The notes under the pieces: generated by a model
The model's database searches: none
What the model was told of the DNA's origin: nothing
Seen by the model: the letters and a program-made list of their open reading frames with translations, nothing else
Shown: positions 36,384 to 45,210 of the stretch, in pieces
How positions within the stretch are numbered: position 1 is the first letter of the stretch
Layout of the letters: each line of letters starts with the position of its first letter
Translations under genes and position numbers: made by a program
NCBI GenBank assembly: GCA_963704585.1
Contig: OY969919.1
Span: 248,001 to 312,000 of the forward strand
Direction of reading: 5' to 3'
DNA: 64,000 nt
Origin: Bog-756 sp963704585
GTDB taxonomy: Bacteria; Actinomycetota; Acidimicrobiia; Acidimicrobiales; RAAP-2

Positions 36384-36751
36384 GGTTGCTCCTTCTCCCC
36401 GCCGGCGGGCCGGCGCCGCTGGCCACGGCTCACCGCGGCGACCGCGATCGCGGCCACACCGACGACCGCGACGGTGCAGATCAGGTACGGCACCCACGAG
36501 AGGTTGCCGGTGAACGCAGTACCCGTCTCGCCCTGCAGCAGGCGCAAGAAGCCGACCGAGAGGATCACCAGCCCGATCGAGAGGGAGACCGACCCCGCGA
36601 TGCCGAAGACGAGGAAGCGGCCGAGTCCCTTGAGCGGGTCGAGCGTCTCCTGCTTGACATACTCGACGACGAGTTGGAATGCCTCGTTGCCGGACGTCCG
36701 CAGCCCTCCGAGCCCCTTGGCGTTGGCGCTCCGCCCTCGAGCCACGTGCAT
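36380..36751 (-). CDS. Holin-like superfamily III (DUF1469/phage_holin_3_6-type) membrane protein
   Basis: A 123-residue protein with two transmembrane helices (FLVFGIAGSVSLSIGLVILS and VPYLICTVAVVGVAAIAVAA), a preceding amphipathic stretch (AFQLVVEYVKQETLDPLKGL), and a basic tail. It matches the actinobacterial holin-X group of small membrane proteins. Despite the name there is no phage context; the role is unknown, perhaps envelope-related. Upstream lies a palindrome downstream of a possible -10 box. Confidence 0.75.
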   Translation of the reverse strand: MHVARGRSANAKGLGGLRTSGNEAFQLVVEYVKQETLDPLKGLGRFLVFGIAGSVSLSIGLVILSVGFLRLLQGETGTAFTGNLSWVPYLICTVAVVGVAAIAVAAVSRGQRRRPAGGEKEQP

Positions 36752-36834
36752 CCTCCCGGGTTCCGCTCCGTCCGCCCCCCGCGGATTGACGGGGACGGGT
36801 CGCTGTGCCCTGCGGACGGGAACCGGCCGACCGC

Positions 36835-36868
36835 GGTCGCCCGCCTGGTGACGGGCGACCCAACTCTA
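36835..36868 (-). promoter_or_regulatory. Perfect 9-bp inverted repeat next to a TAGAGT -10 box
   Basis: GGTCGCCCG (36835-36843) and CGGGCGACC (36852-36860) flank an 8-base centre. On the minus strand a TAGAGT hexamer (36863-36868) precedes it by two bases, so the dyad would cover the transcription start of the holin-like gene (start 36751). Either an operator or a 5'-leader hairpin. A plain -35 was not found. Confidence 0.4.
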
Positions 36869-36971
36869 GCCAGTGGCGACCCTCCCACCGGTGCCCCGGG
36901 TCGCGGTGCCCGATGTCCCCCGTCCATCGCGCGGCACGCTCCGGGCCGCTCTCGCTCATCGCCGATGGGGC

Positions 36972-37385
36972 TCACCCGCGCTCGGTGAAGAGGTAGGTCG
37001 AGCTCGCGCGGGCGACCGCGGTGCCCTCGTCGTCGGTGATCTCGGCCTCGGCGAAGGCGACCCGGCGCCCGCCGGAGACGATCGTGGCGGTGCACTCGAG
37101 CGTCCGGCCGACGACCGCCGGAGCGAGGAAGCTCGTCTTCATCTCGACGTTCGACGCGAAGACCTTGCGGCCGTCGGCGGCCGCGTAGGTGATCGCGGCC
37201 GAGCCCATCGCCGAGTCGGCCATCGCTCCGACGAGGCCGCCCTGCACGATGCCGGCGGGGTTCGCGAAGCGCTCGTCGGCCCGCATGCGCCAGACCGTCC
37301 GGCCCGGCACCGACTTGTCGACGCAGGTCATCCCCAGTGTGAGCTCGGAATTCGGCGGAACCTGGATACGCTGATCAGCCACCAT
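36972..37385 (-). CDS. PaaI-family hotdog thioesterase
   Basis: A 137-residue protein with the hotdog fold of PaaI/YbgC-like acyl-CoA thioesterases: RFANPAGIVQGGLVGAMADS is the active-site region, followed by KVFASNVEMKTSFLAPAVVG, GRTLECTATIVSGGRRVAFA and a final strand. The family motif is GxxHGG with an acid downstream; here the His is replaced by Gln (IVQGG), while the Asp in AMAD remains. It may hydrolyse aromatic or short acyl-CoA thioesters. It diverges from the FIST gene. Confidence 0.85.
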   Translation of the reverse strand: MVADQRIQVPPNSELTLGMTCVDKSVPGRTVWRMRADERFANPAGIVQGGLVGAMADSAMGSAAITYAAADGRKVFASNVEMKTSFLAPAVVGRTLECTATIVSGGRRVAFAEAEITDDEGTAVARASSTYLFTERG

Positions 37386-37423
37386 CTGACGCTACCTCGG
37401 CGCGTCGCGCCGATACTGGTGCG

Positions 37424-38572
37424 ATGGCGTTCGCGTGCGCGATCTCCGAACACCCGGTCGCCGCGCTGGCCGTCGGCGAAGTCGCCGGCGCGGTCCTCGA
37501 GTCGATCGGCGAGCGGCCCGACCTCGTGATGGTCAACGCCACCCGGGCCCACGCGGGCGCGCTCGAGGACATCGTGGGTGCTGTCTCGTCGGTCCTCCAC
37601 CCCCTGGCCACCATCGGCTGCGCCGCCGAGTCCGTGATCGCGCAGGGCACCGAGGTCGAGGAGCGTCCGGGGCTCAGCCTCTGGGCCGGCCGGGTCGGTC
37701 CGCTCCGACAGGTCGCGCTCCGCGCGACGCGGCTCGCGGATGACACGTGGCACTTCGACGGCTGGCCGGAGACGTCGTCGTTCGACGCGTCCGCGCTCGT
37801 GCTCATCGCCGACCCGTTCACCTTCCCCACCGAAGACTTTCTCGCCTGGCTCCGGTCGGCGCGTCCCCGGCTGCCCGTCGTCGGCGGCAATGCCTCCGGC
37901 GGGCGCGGGCCTGGCGGGAGCCGACTCGTCGTCGGCAACGGCGTCGTGACCGAGGGTGCGACCGGCGTGCTGCTCGGCTCGGGCGTCGACGTCGAGACCG
38001 TCGTCTCGCAGGGCTGTCGCCCCTACGGGCGCGCGCTCACCGTCACCCGGTCCGACCGCAACGTCATCTACGAGATCGCGGGCAACCCCGCGATGGAGTG
38101 CCTCGTCGACCAGATCAAGGACGGGCTCGGCCCGGAGGACGTCGCCGGCATCGAGTCGAACGGGCTGTTCATCGGCCGCCTCATCGACGAGCGGCTCAGC
38201 GATCCCGGCCCGGGTGACTACCTCATCCGCAATGTCGTGGGCGTCGACCGCTCGACGGGCGCGGTCGCGGTCGACGACCGCATCCCGCTCGGCAGCACCG
38301 TGCGCTTCCACGTGCGCGATCCCGCCACCGCCCACCGCGAGCTCGAGGTCCTCCTGCGCGGCCGGCGCGCGTCCGCCGCGATGCTCTTCGCCTGCAACGG
38401 ACGGGGCACCCGGATGTTCGACACCGGTGACCACGACGCGGGGCTGCTCGAGCGCGAGCTCGGGCCGGTCCCGACGGGCGGCTTCTTCGCGGCCGGTGAG
38501 TTCGGGCCCGTCGGCGGCGCGAACTTCGTCCACAATTTCACCGCGTCGGTCGCGCTCCTCCGGCTGCGCTGA
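37424..38572 (+). CDS. FIST domain protein (FIST N + FIST C)
   Basis: A 382-residue protein with both FIST sensory domains. FIST N is visible in the region ALAVGEVAGAVLESIGERPD to PRLPVVGGNASGGRGPGGSR. FIST C follows, with NPAMECLVDQIKDGLGPEDV, FRVR-like strand and the characteristic end VPTGGFFAAGEFGPVGGANF and VHNFTASVAL. FIST domains are thought to bind small ligands and are usually joined to or near signal-transduction proteins; here no kinase or cyclase is adjacent, so a partner would be elsewhere. The ATG lies 38 bases from the divergent thioesterase start. Confidence 0.9.
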   Translation: MAFACAISEHPVAALAVGEVAGAVLESIGERPDLVMVNATRAHAGALEDIVGAVSSVLHPLATIGCAAESVIAQGTEVEERPGLSLWAGRVGPLRQVALRATRLADDTWHFDGWPETSSFDASALVLIADPFTFPTEDFLAWLRSARPRLPVVGGNASGGRGPGGSRLVVGNGVVTEGATGVLLGSGVDVETVVSQGCRPYGRALTVTRSDRNVIYEIAGNPAMECLVDQIKDGLGPEDVAGIESNGLFIGRLIDERLSDPGPGDYLIRNVVGVDRSTGAVAVDDRIPLGSTVRFHVRDPATAHRELEVLLRGRRASAAMLFACNGRGTRMFDTGDHDAGLLERELGPVPTGGFFAAGEFGPVGGANFVHNFTASVALLRLR

Positions 38573-38577
38573 CGCGA

Positions 38578-38640
38578 GGCGCGGGACGCGCCCCTCACAC
38601 CGGCGCGGGACGCGCCCCTCGCACCGGCGCGCCATGCGCC
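38578..38640. repeat. Three consecutive GC hairpins at 24-bp period
   Basis: Two nearly identical 24-base units (38578-38601 and 38602-38625) each contain GGCGCG-GGA-CGCGCC, a perfect 6-bp stem with a GGA loop; a third diverged unit has GGCGC-GCCAT-GCGCC. They lie between the FIST stop and tkt, so they may terminate or protect the FIST transcript. There is no T-run. Confidence 0.6.
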
Positions 38641-38675
38641 CGACCTCCTCCTCGATGCCGGTAGGGTTGGCGATC

Positions 38676-40688
38676 ATGAGCCGGCGAGCCCCCTCCACTT
38701 CGGACCGGGCGACCGGGACGGACCTCGAGCAGCTCGGAATCGACGTGATCCGCGGCATCGCGATGGACGCCCCACGGGCCGCGAACTCGGGCCACCCCGG
38801 CACGGCGATGGCACTCGCGCCGCTCGCCCACGTGCTCTTCACCAAAGTCCTCCGCCACGACCCCGCCGATCCCGAGTGGCCCGACCGCGACCGGTTCGTC
38901 CTCTCGAACGGCCACGCCTCGATCCTCCTCTACTCCATGCTCTTCCTCACCGGGTACGGGCTCACCCTCGACGACCTGCGCGCGTTCCGGCAGTGGGGCA
39001 GCCGCACCCCCGGGCACCCCGAGCGGCGCCACACCGCGGGGGTCGAGGTCACGACCGGACCGCTCGGCCAGGGCTTCGCCAACGCGGTCGGCATGGCGGT
39101 CGCGGAGCGGTGGCTGCGCACGAACTTCTCCCCGGAGGTGTGCGACCACCACACCTACGTGATCGCGGGCGACGGCTGCTTCGAGGAGGGGATCTCCCAC
39201 GAGTCCGCCTCCCTCGCCGGCCATCTCGGGCTCGGCCGTCTGGTCTGCGTGTACGACGACAACCACATCACGATCGACGGCCCGACCGAGCTCGCCTACT
39301 CCGACGACGTCGCGGGACGCTTCGCCGCGTACGGCTGGTCCGTCGAGGACCTCGGCGAGGAGGCGGACGACACCGCGGCGCTCGAGGCGGCGCTGCGTCG
39401 GGCCGTGGTCGACGACGGCCGTCCCTCACTGCTGATCCTGCGCAGCCACATCGGCACGCCCTCGCCCCACCTGACCGACACCGCCAAGGCGCACGGCGAC
39501 CCCTTTCCGCCGGACGAGATCCGCGCGACGAAGGAGCTGCTCGGCCTGCCCCCCGACGAGTCGTTCTTCGTCCCCGAGGAGGTGCTCGACCTCTACCGGC
39601 GGTGCGTGCCGCGCGGCGAGGCGCTGCGCTCCGAGTGGGAGGCCCGGGTCGACGCCTGGAGCGGGGACACGTCGCGCTGGCGGGCCGCGCTCGGTGGCCA
39701 CGGACTGCCCGGCTGGGAGGCGAAGCTGCCGACCTTCCGTCCGGACGACGGGCCGATGGCCACGCGCAAGGCGATCAAGGCGTGCATCGACGCGACGGTG
39801 GACACGATCCCCGGGCTCGTCGCCGGAAGCGCCGACCTGACCGGCAACACCGGGATGGCGATCGAGGGCGCGGTCGCGCAGTCCGCCGACACGCCGGGCG
39901 GCTCGCTCGTCCACTACGGCATCCGGGAGCACGGGATGGGTGCGGTGATGACCGGTATGGCCGCCCACGGCGGCATCCTGCCGGTGGGCGGGACGTTCTT
40001 CGTCTTCTCCGACTACATGCGCGGTGCGGTGCGCGTCGCAGCGATCTCCGGCGTCCACGTCGTCTACTCGTGGACCCACGACTCGGTCGGCCTCGGCCAG
40101 GACGGTCCGACCCACCAGCCGGTCGAACAGCTCGCGGCCGTGCGTGCGATGCCGGGGCTCCGCGTCATCCGCCCGGCCGACGCCAACGAGACGGCCCAGG
40201 CGTGGCGGCTCGCGGTCGACGGCGAGGGCCCGACCGCCCTGGTGCTCTCGCGCCAGGAGCTCCCCGTCCTCCCCGAGACGGCAGAGCTCGCGGCCGAAGG
40301 GGTGCCCCGTGGCGGCTACGTGCTGCGCGAGGCGCAGGGGACGACCGACGTCGTGCTCGTCGGCACCGGCAGCGAGGTCGGGCTGTGCCTCGACGCCGCC
40401 GAGCTGCTCGCCGAGCGCGGGACCGCAGCGCGGGTGGTCTCGCTTCCCTCGTGGGAGCTCTTCGGCGCGCAGACCGAGGCCTATCGCACCGAGGTCCTCC
40501 CGCCCGGGATCCCCCGCCTCGGGGTCGAGGCCGCGAGCTCGTTCGGCTGGGAACGCTACGCGGACGCGACCGTCACGATCGACCGCTTCGGGGCATCCGC
40601 GCCCGGCGAGCAGGTACTGGCCGAGCTCGGCTTCACCCCCGCGCACGTGGCCGACCGGGCGGGCGACCTGCTCGCTGGGCGGACGTGA
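38676..40688 (+). CDS. tkt: Transketolase
   Basis: A 670-residue thiamine diphosphate enzyme that moves two-carbon units in the pentose phosphate pathway. Family landmarks: IAMDAPRAANSGHPGTAMAL, DRFVLSNGHASILLYSMLFL, TGPLGQGFANAVGMA, the TPP-binding IAGDGCFEEGISHESASLAG followed by VYDDNHITIDG, FRPDDGPMATRKA, GIREHGMGAVMTGMA, SVGLGQDGPTHQPVEQLAAV. The ATG at MSRRAPST was taken; another in-frame ATG is seven codons earlier. First gene of tkt-tal-gnd-zwf-pgl-fbiC. Confidence 0.96.
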   Translation: MSRRAPSTSDRATGTDLEQLGIDVIRGIAMDAPRAANSGHPGTAMALAPLAHVLFTKVLRHDPADPEWPDRDRFVLSNGHASILLYSMLFLTGYGLTLDDLRAFRQWGSRTPGHPERRHTAGVEVTTGPLGQGFANAVGMAVAERWLRTNFSPEVCDHHTYVIAGDGCFEEGISHESASLAGHLGLGRLVCVYDDNHITIDGPTELAYSDDVAGRFAAYGWSVEDLGEEADDTAALEAALRRAVVDDGRPSLLILRSHIGTPSPHLTDTAKAHGDPFPPDEIRATKELLGLPPDESFFVPEEVLDLYRRCVPRGEALRSEWEARVDAWSGDTSRWRAALGGHGLPGWEAKLPTFRPDDGPMATRKAIKACIDATVDTIPGLVAGSADLTGNTGMAIEGAVAQSADTPGGSLVHYGIREHGMGAVMTGMAAHGGILPVGGTFFVFSDYMRGAVRVAAISGVHVVYSWTHDSVGLGQDGPTHQPVEQLAAVRAMPGLRVIRPADANETAQAWRLAVDGEGPTALVLSRQELPVLPETAELAAEGVPRGGYVLREAQGTTDVVLVGTGSEVGLCLDAAELLAERGTAARVVSLPSWELFGAQTEAYRTEVLPPGIPRLGVEAASSFGWERYADATVTIDRFGASAPGEQVLAELGFTPAHVADRAGDLLAGRT

Positions 40689-40717
40689 CCCCGCCGTGAC
40701 CCCGCCGTGACCCCGCC
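40685..40717. repeat. 11-bp tandem repeat, three copies
   Basis: GTGACCCCGCC is repeated three times without interruption, beginning over the transketolase stop codon. Probably a slippage product; it lies in the short tkt-tal gap. Confidence 0.75.
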
Positions 40718-40757
40718 GGGGTGGGGCGCCGCGTCCCGGCCGACCGAAAGGATGCCC

Positions 40758-41873
40758 GTGACACGACTGCACGATCTCTTCACCGAACAGGGCCAGAGCC
40801 CCTGGCTCGACAACCTCCGCCGCGACTGGCTCGTGGACGGCACGCTCGCCGGCCTCGTGGACCAGGGCATCCGCGGTGTGACCTCGAACCCGACCATCTT
40901 CGCCAAGGCCATCGCCGGCCAGGACACCTACGACGCGGACTTCGCGTCCCTCATCCGGACGAAGTCGGTCGAGGACGCCTACTGGGATCTCGTCATCGAC
41001 GACGTGGACCATGCGCTCGGCATCCTCCGGTCCGTCTACGACGTCTCCGGCGGGAGCGACGGCTTCGTCTCCGTCGAGGTCGCGCCCGCCCTCGCGCACG
41101 ACACGGAGGGGACGGTGGCCGAGGCGCGGTCCCTGCACGCGCGGATCGACCGCCCGAACGTGCTGGTCAAGATCCCGGCCACCGCCGAGGGGGTCCCGGC
41201 GATCCGCCGGATGATCGCCGAGGGTCGCAGCATCAACGTGACGCTCATCTTCAGCCTCGCCCGCTACGCGGAGGTGATCGAGGCTTACCTCGCCGGGCTC
41301 GAGGAGCTCGCGTCCACCGGCGCGGAGCTCGCCTCGGTCGCGAGCGTCGCCTCCTTCTTCGTGAGCCGGGTGGACACCGAGGTCGACCGCCGACTCGAGG
41401 CGGCGGCCGAGGGCGCCGGCGGCGACCGGCTCCTCGCGCTCCGCGGTCGCGCCGCCGTCGCGCAGGCCCGACTCGCCTACCGCCTCTTCCTCGACCGCTT
41501 CTCGGGACCGCGCTGGGACGCGCTCGCCGCGCGGGGCGCCCACGTGCAGCGGCCGCTTTGGGCCTCGACCTCGACCAAGAACCCCGCCTATCCCGACCTC
41601 GCCTACGTCGACACGCTGATCGGGCCCGAGACGGTCAACACGCTGCCCGAGGGCACGATCGCCGACTTCCTCGACCACGGCACCGTGGCGCGCACCGTCG
41701 ACCAGGCGTTCGGCGAGGCGTCCGACCTCCTTGCAGCGCTCGCGGCGGCCGGTGTCGACATGGAGGACGTCGCCGCCACACTCGAGGCCGAAGGCGTCGC
41801 CTCCTTCGCCAAGTCCTTCGACGAGCTGATCCAGTCCCTCACCGACAAGGCCAACGCGCTCGGCGGCAGCTGA
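40758..41873 (+). CDS. tal: Transaldolase
   Basis: A 371-residue transaldolase of the longer actinobacterial type, which exchanges dihydroxyacetone units between sugar phosphates. The Schiff-base lysine lies in RPNVLVKIPATAEGVPAI; other landmarks are GIRGVTSNPTIFAKAIAG, SINVTLIFSLARYAEV, VASVASFFVSRVDTEVDRRL and WASTSTKNPAYPDLAYV. The GTG at 40758 has AAAGGA 6 bases before it; the ATG at 40752 would be adjacent to that Shine-Dalgarno and so is less likely. Confidence 0.94.
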   Translation: MTRLHDLFTEQGQSPWLDNLRRDWLVDGTLAGLVDQGIRGVTSNPTIFAKAIAGQDTYDADFASLIRTKSVEDAYWDLVIDDVDHALGILRSVYDVSGGSDGFVSVEVAPALAHDTEGTVAEARSLHARIDRPNVLVKIPATAEGVPAIRRMIAEGRSINVTLIFSLARYAEVIEAYLAGLEELASTGAELASVASVASFFVSRVDTEVDRRLEAAAEGAGGDRLLALRGRAAVAQARLAYRLFLDRFSGPRWDALAARGAHVQRPLWASTSTKNPAYPDLAYVDTLIGPETVNTLPEGTIADFLDHGTVARTVDQAFGEASDLLAALAAAGVDMEDVAATLEAEGVASFAKSFDELIQSLTDKANALGGS

Positions 41874-41928
41874 GCCCGGCCGCCGGCCGCACCTCCACCC
41901 CACGGAACCTCCCACGGAAGGAACGCAC

Positions 41929-42864
41929 ATGCAGCTCGCCATGATCGGTCTCGGCAAGATGGGCGCGAACATGACTCAGCGCCTGGTCGAGCACGGGCAC
42001 GACGTGGTCGCCTTCGACCTCTCCGGCGAGGCGCGGGCCGCCGCGGCGGCGGTGGGCGCCAAGCCCGTCGACCGGCTCGACGCGGTGGCCGCCGCCCTCA
42101 GCCCGCCGCGGGTCGCCTGGGTGATGGTCCCCGCCGGCGAGCCAACCAATTCGACGATCACCTCGCTCGCCGGGTCGTTCGAGCGTGGCGACGTGATCAT
42201 CGACGGCGGCAACTCGAACTACAAGGAGACCGCACCGCTCGTCGACGCGCTCGCCGCGCAGGGGGTGGCCCTCGTCGATGCCGGCACGTCGGGCGGGATC
42301 TGGGGCCTCACCGAGGGCTACTGCCTCATGGTGGGCGGGACGAAGGAGGCGGTCGCGGTCGCCGAGCCCGTCTTCCGCGCGCTCGCGCCCGAGGGCGGGT
42401 ACGCGCACGTGGGACCGGCCGGAGCGGGCCACTTCGTGAAGATGGTCCACAACGGCATCGAGTACGGCCTCATGCAGGCCTATGCGGAGGGGTTCGAGAT
42501 CCTCTCGGAAGCGGACGAGTTCGACCTCGACCTCCACGAGATCGCGTCGATCTGGCGGTACGGCTCGGTGGTGCGCAGCTGGCTCCTCGAGCTCGCCGAG
42601 CGTGCGCTCCGGCCGGAGTCCGGCTTCGGCGACGTCGAGGCCGTCGTCGTCGACTCGGGCGAGGGCCGCTGGACCGTCGAGGAGGCGATCGACCGCGGGG
42701 TCTCGGCCCCTGTCATCTCGTCCGCGCTCTTCGCCCGCTTCGCCTCGCAGAAGCCGGACGCCTTCGGGCTTCGCCTGGTCGCCGCGCTGCGGAACCAGTT
42801 CGGCGGCCACGCCTTCACCACGGCCGCCGGGATCCAGGGCGGCGAGACCTCGACCCCGCGATGA
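41929..42864 (+). CDS. gnd: 6-phosphogluconate dehydrogenase (decarboxylating, short form)
   Basis: A 311-residue enzyme that oxidises 6-phosphogluconate to ribulose 5-phosphate. It is of the short type (about 300 residues) also called GndA/YqeC; the usual form has about 470 residues. Nucleotide motif MIGLGKMGANMTQRLVEHGH, IIDGGNSNYKETAPLVDAL, DAGTSGGIWGLTEGYCLMVG, and catalytic Lys in HFVKMVHNGIEYGLMQAYAE. The stretch AFDLSGE after the first strand may favour NAD, but the cofactor needs testing. GGAAGGAA precedes the ATG; the stop overlaps zwf (ATGA). Confidence 0.94.
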   Translation: MQLAMIGLGKMGANMTQRLVEHGHDVVAFDLSGEARAAAAAVGAKPVDRLDAVAAALSPPRVAWVMVPAGEPTNSTITSLAGSFERGDVIIDGGNSNYKETAPLVDALAAQGVALVDAGTSGGIWGLTEGYCLMVGGTKEAVAVAEPVFRALAPEGGYAHVGPAGAGHFVKMVHNGIEYGLMQAYAEGFEILSEADEFDLDLHEIASIWRYGSVVRSWLLELAERALRPESGFGDVEAVVVDSGEGRWTVEEAIDRGVSAPVISSALFARFASQKPDAFGLRLVAALRNQFGGHAFTTAAGIQGGETSTPR

Positions 42865-44444
42865 GCGGCGCCGCGCACGGGGACGAGGCCGCCGACCGAC
42901 GGGACGCGAGGGTGCGCGCGCCGCTCTCGAACGCACCCCCGACCGCACTGGTGATCTTCGGTGCCTCGGGTGACCTCACCGCGCGCAAGATCCTCCCCGC
43001 ACTCGCCCGCCTGGCGGACCACGGCGTGCTCGACGCCGGCTTCACCCTGATCGGGGTGGCCCGCACCGCCTGGAGCGACGAGGAGTTCCGCGCCACGGTC
43101 ACCGAGGCGACCCCCGACGCGGGACCCACCTGGCGGAAGCTCACCGGCCGCTTCCGCTACGTGACCGGCGAGTACGACCATCCCGACACCTTCGACCTGT
43201 TGAAGGAGCTGCTCGCGGAGGCGGACCGGGTCGACGGCACCGCGGGCAACCGCATCTACTACCTCGCCACCATCCCGTCCGTCTTCGGCCTCGTGGCCCG
43301 CGCGCTCGCGACGCACGGCTGCGCGCAGCCGGCGCAGGGCACGTTCTGCCGGATCGTCGTCGAGAAGCCCTATGGGCGGGACCTCGCGAGCGCGGTCGCA
43401 CTCGACGCCGACATGCACTCGGCCTTCGAGGAGCGCCAGATCTACCGCATCGACCACTACATGGGGAAGGAGACGGTCCAGAACGTCCTCGCGCTCCGCT
43501 TCGCCAATGCGGTGTTCGAGCCGATCTGGAACCGGCGCTACGTCGAGCAGGTGCAGGTGACCGTCGCCGAGAGCCTCGGGGTCGAGCACCGGGGTGGCTT
43601 CTACGAGACGGCCGGGGCGCTGCGCGACATTGTGCAGAACCACGTGATGCAGGTGCTCGCGCTCACCCTCATGGAGTCGCCGACCTCGACCGACGCCGAC
43701 CGCATCCGCGACGAGAAGGTCAAGCTCCTCCAGGCCATCGACGTGCCGACCCCCGACGAGGCGGTGGACAAGTCGGTCCGCGGCCAGTACACGGCCGGCG
43801 CCATCGACGGCACGTCCGTCGTCGGGTACCGCGAGGAGGAGGCCGTCGCGGCCGACAGTGAGACCGAGACGTACGTCGCCCTCCGGCTCCGGGTCGAGAA
43901 CTGGCGATGGTCCGGGGTGCCGGTCTACGTGCGGACCGGCAAGCGACTGCCCGCGCGGGTCACCGAAGTCGCGCTCACCTTCCGTCGGGTCCCGTTCCTG
44001 CTCTTCGACCACCGGGCGAGCCGCGACCTCCGCCCGAACACTCTCATCCTCCGCATCCAGCCCGACGAGGGCATCACCCTCGAGTTCGGCGCGAAAGTGC
44101 CCGGCGAGAAGTTCCACGTCCGCTCGGTGGCCATGGACTTCTCCTACGCGGACGCGTTCGCCGGTGTGGAGGCCGCCGACGGCTACGAGCGGCTCATCCA
44201 CGACGCGATGGTCGGTGATGCGACGCTCTTCATTCGCAGCGACGAGGTCCAGCAGGCCTGGCGCATCGTGCAGCCGTATCTCGAGGCGTGGTCCGAGCCG
44301 GGCGGCGGCCTCCACCTGTACCCCGCGGGGAGCTGGGGCCCGCACATGGCCGAGCTCCTCGTCGAGCGCTCCGGCGACGAGTGGCGCAATCCCGTCGTCG
44401 ACCTCGAGCTCAGCGGGGGCCGCCAGACCGGGATCGCGCCGTGA
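42861..44444 (+). CDS. zwf: Glucose-6-phosphate 1-dehydrogenase
   Basis: A 527-residue enzyme for the first oxidative step of the pentose phosphate pathway. The NADP-binding start is LVIFGASGDLTARKILPALA, the active-site motif RIDHYMGKETVQNVLALRFA, with VVEKPYGRDLASA and VPVYVRTGKRLPARVTE. About 28 residues precede the conserved core. The ATG overlaps the gnd stop. It sits directly ahead of pgl, so the three oxidative-branch enzymes are made together. Confidence 0.96.
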   Translation: MSGAAHGDEAADRRDARVRAPLSNAPPTALVIFGASGDLTARKILPALARLADHGVLDAGFTLIGVARTAWSDEEFRATVTEATPDAGPTWRKLTGRFRYVTGEYDHPDTFDLLKELLAEADRVDGTAGNRIYYLATIPSVFGLVARALATHGCAQPAQGTFCRIVVEKPYGRDLASAVALDADMHSAFEERQIYRIDHYMGKETVQNVLALRFANAVFEPIWNRRYVEQVQVTVAESLGVEHRGGFYETAGALRDIVQNHVMQVLALTLMESPTSTDADRIRDEKVKLLQAIDVPTPDEAVDKSVRGQYTAGAIDGTSVVGYREEEAVAADSETETYVALRLRVENWRWSGVPVYVRTGKRLPARVTEVALTFRRVPFLLFDHRASRDLRPNTLILRIQPDEGITLEFGAKVPGEKFHVRSVAMDFSYADAFAGVEAADGYERLIHDAMVGDATLFIRSDEVQQAWRIVQPYLEAWSEPGGGLHLYPAGSWGPHMAELLVERSGDEWRNPVVDLELSGGRQTGIAP

Positions 44445-44454
44445 CGATGCGCCG

Positions 44455-45144
44455 GTGAACGGAACCTTCGAGCTCGTCCCTTCGGTCCCCGACTCCTTCG
44501 CCGGGTTGGTCGCGGACCGCCTCGCCGCTGCAGGCACCGACGGCGCGACGCTCTTCCTCTCCGGTGGCGACACCGCGATCGCGTGCTACCGCGCCCTCGC
44601 GGACCGGCGGGTCGACTGGGCGTGCGTCGACGCCTACTGGGGCGACGAACGGTGCGTGCCACTCGAGCACCCCGACTCCAACCACCACCTCGCCTGGGAG
44701 CACCTCTTCGACGTCGTGGGCCCCCCGCGGTCGGACCACCCGATGTACCGGTCCGGCTCCGCGGAGGCGGCGGCGGCCGCCTACCAGCGGGAGGTCGCCG
44801 CGCTCCCTGCGCTCGACGTCGTCCACTTGGGGCTCGGGCCCGACGGGCACTGCGCGTCGCTCTTCCCGGGCTCGGCGACCGTCGCGATCGACGATCCCGA
44901 CGTCCTCGTCGTCGCCGACCGGGACGACAGCGGCGCGCATCCCCACGACCGCGTGACCCTGACCCTCCCGGCGATCGCCCGGGCGCGGCTCGTCGTCTTC
45001 ACGGTGGCGGGCACCACCAAGCACGACGCACTGGCCCGGATCGACGCCGGCGAGGACCTCCCCGCAGCTCGGGTCGAGGCGGCCGAGGTGCGTTGGCTGG
45101 TCGACGCCGACGCCGCAGGCGACCTCGCCCCCCGGGGCGGGTGA
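44455..45144 (+). CDS. pgl: 6-phosphogluconolactonase
   Basis: A 229-residue lactonase that hydrolyses 6-phosphogluconolactone, placed directly after zwf. Family motifs: GATLFLSGGDTAIACYRALA, VDAYWGDERCVPLEHPDSNH, VVHLGLGPDGHCASLFPGS and VTLTLPAIARARLVVFTVAG. The GTG start is 10 bases after the zwf stop. With zwf and gnd the oxidative branch is complete. Confidence 0.93.
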   Translation: MNGTFELVPSVPDSFAGLVADRLAAAGTDGATLFLSGGDTAIACYRALADRRVDWACVDAYWGDERCVPLEHPDSNHHLAWEHLFDVVGPPRSDHPMYRSGSAEAAAAAYQREVAALPALDVVHLGLGPDGHCASLFPGSATVAIDDPDVLVVADRDDSGAHPHDRVTLTLPAIARARLVVFTVAGTTKHDALARIDAGEDLPAARVEAAEVRWLVDADAAGDLAPRGG

Positions 45145-45210
45145 GCACAGGTCCGGCACAGCGCACCGCGTCCGGCCGGGCGGGCACGGTGCTCCGGTAA
45201 GGTGACCGCG

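Noticed and set aside
36640..36665. TTGACATACT as a promoter
   Set aside because: It lies inside the coding part of the holin-like gene on the opposite strand, with no suitable -10.
39426..41972. Very long open frame (848 codons) on the minus strand across tkt and tal
   Set aside because: It is antisense to two certain enzymes, has the skewed Arg/Gly/Val/Glu composition usual for shadow frames in GC-rich DNA, and shows no family motif.
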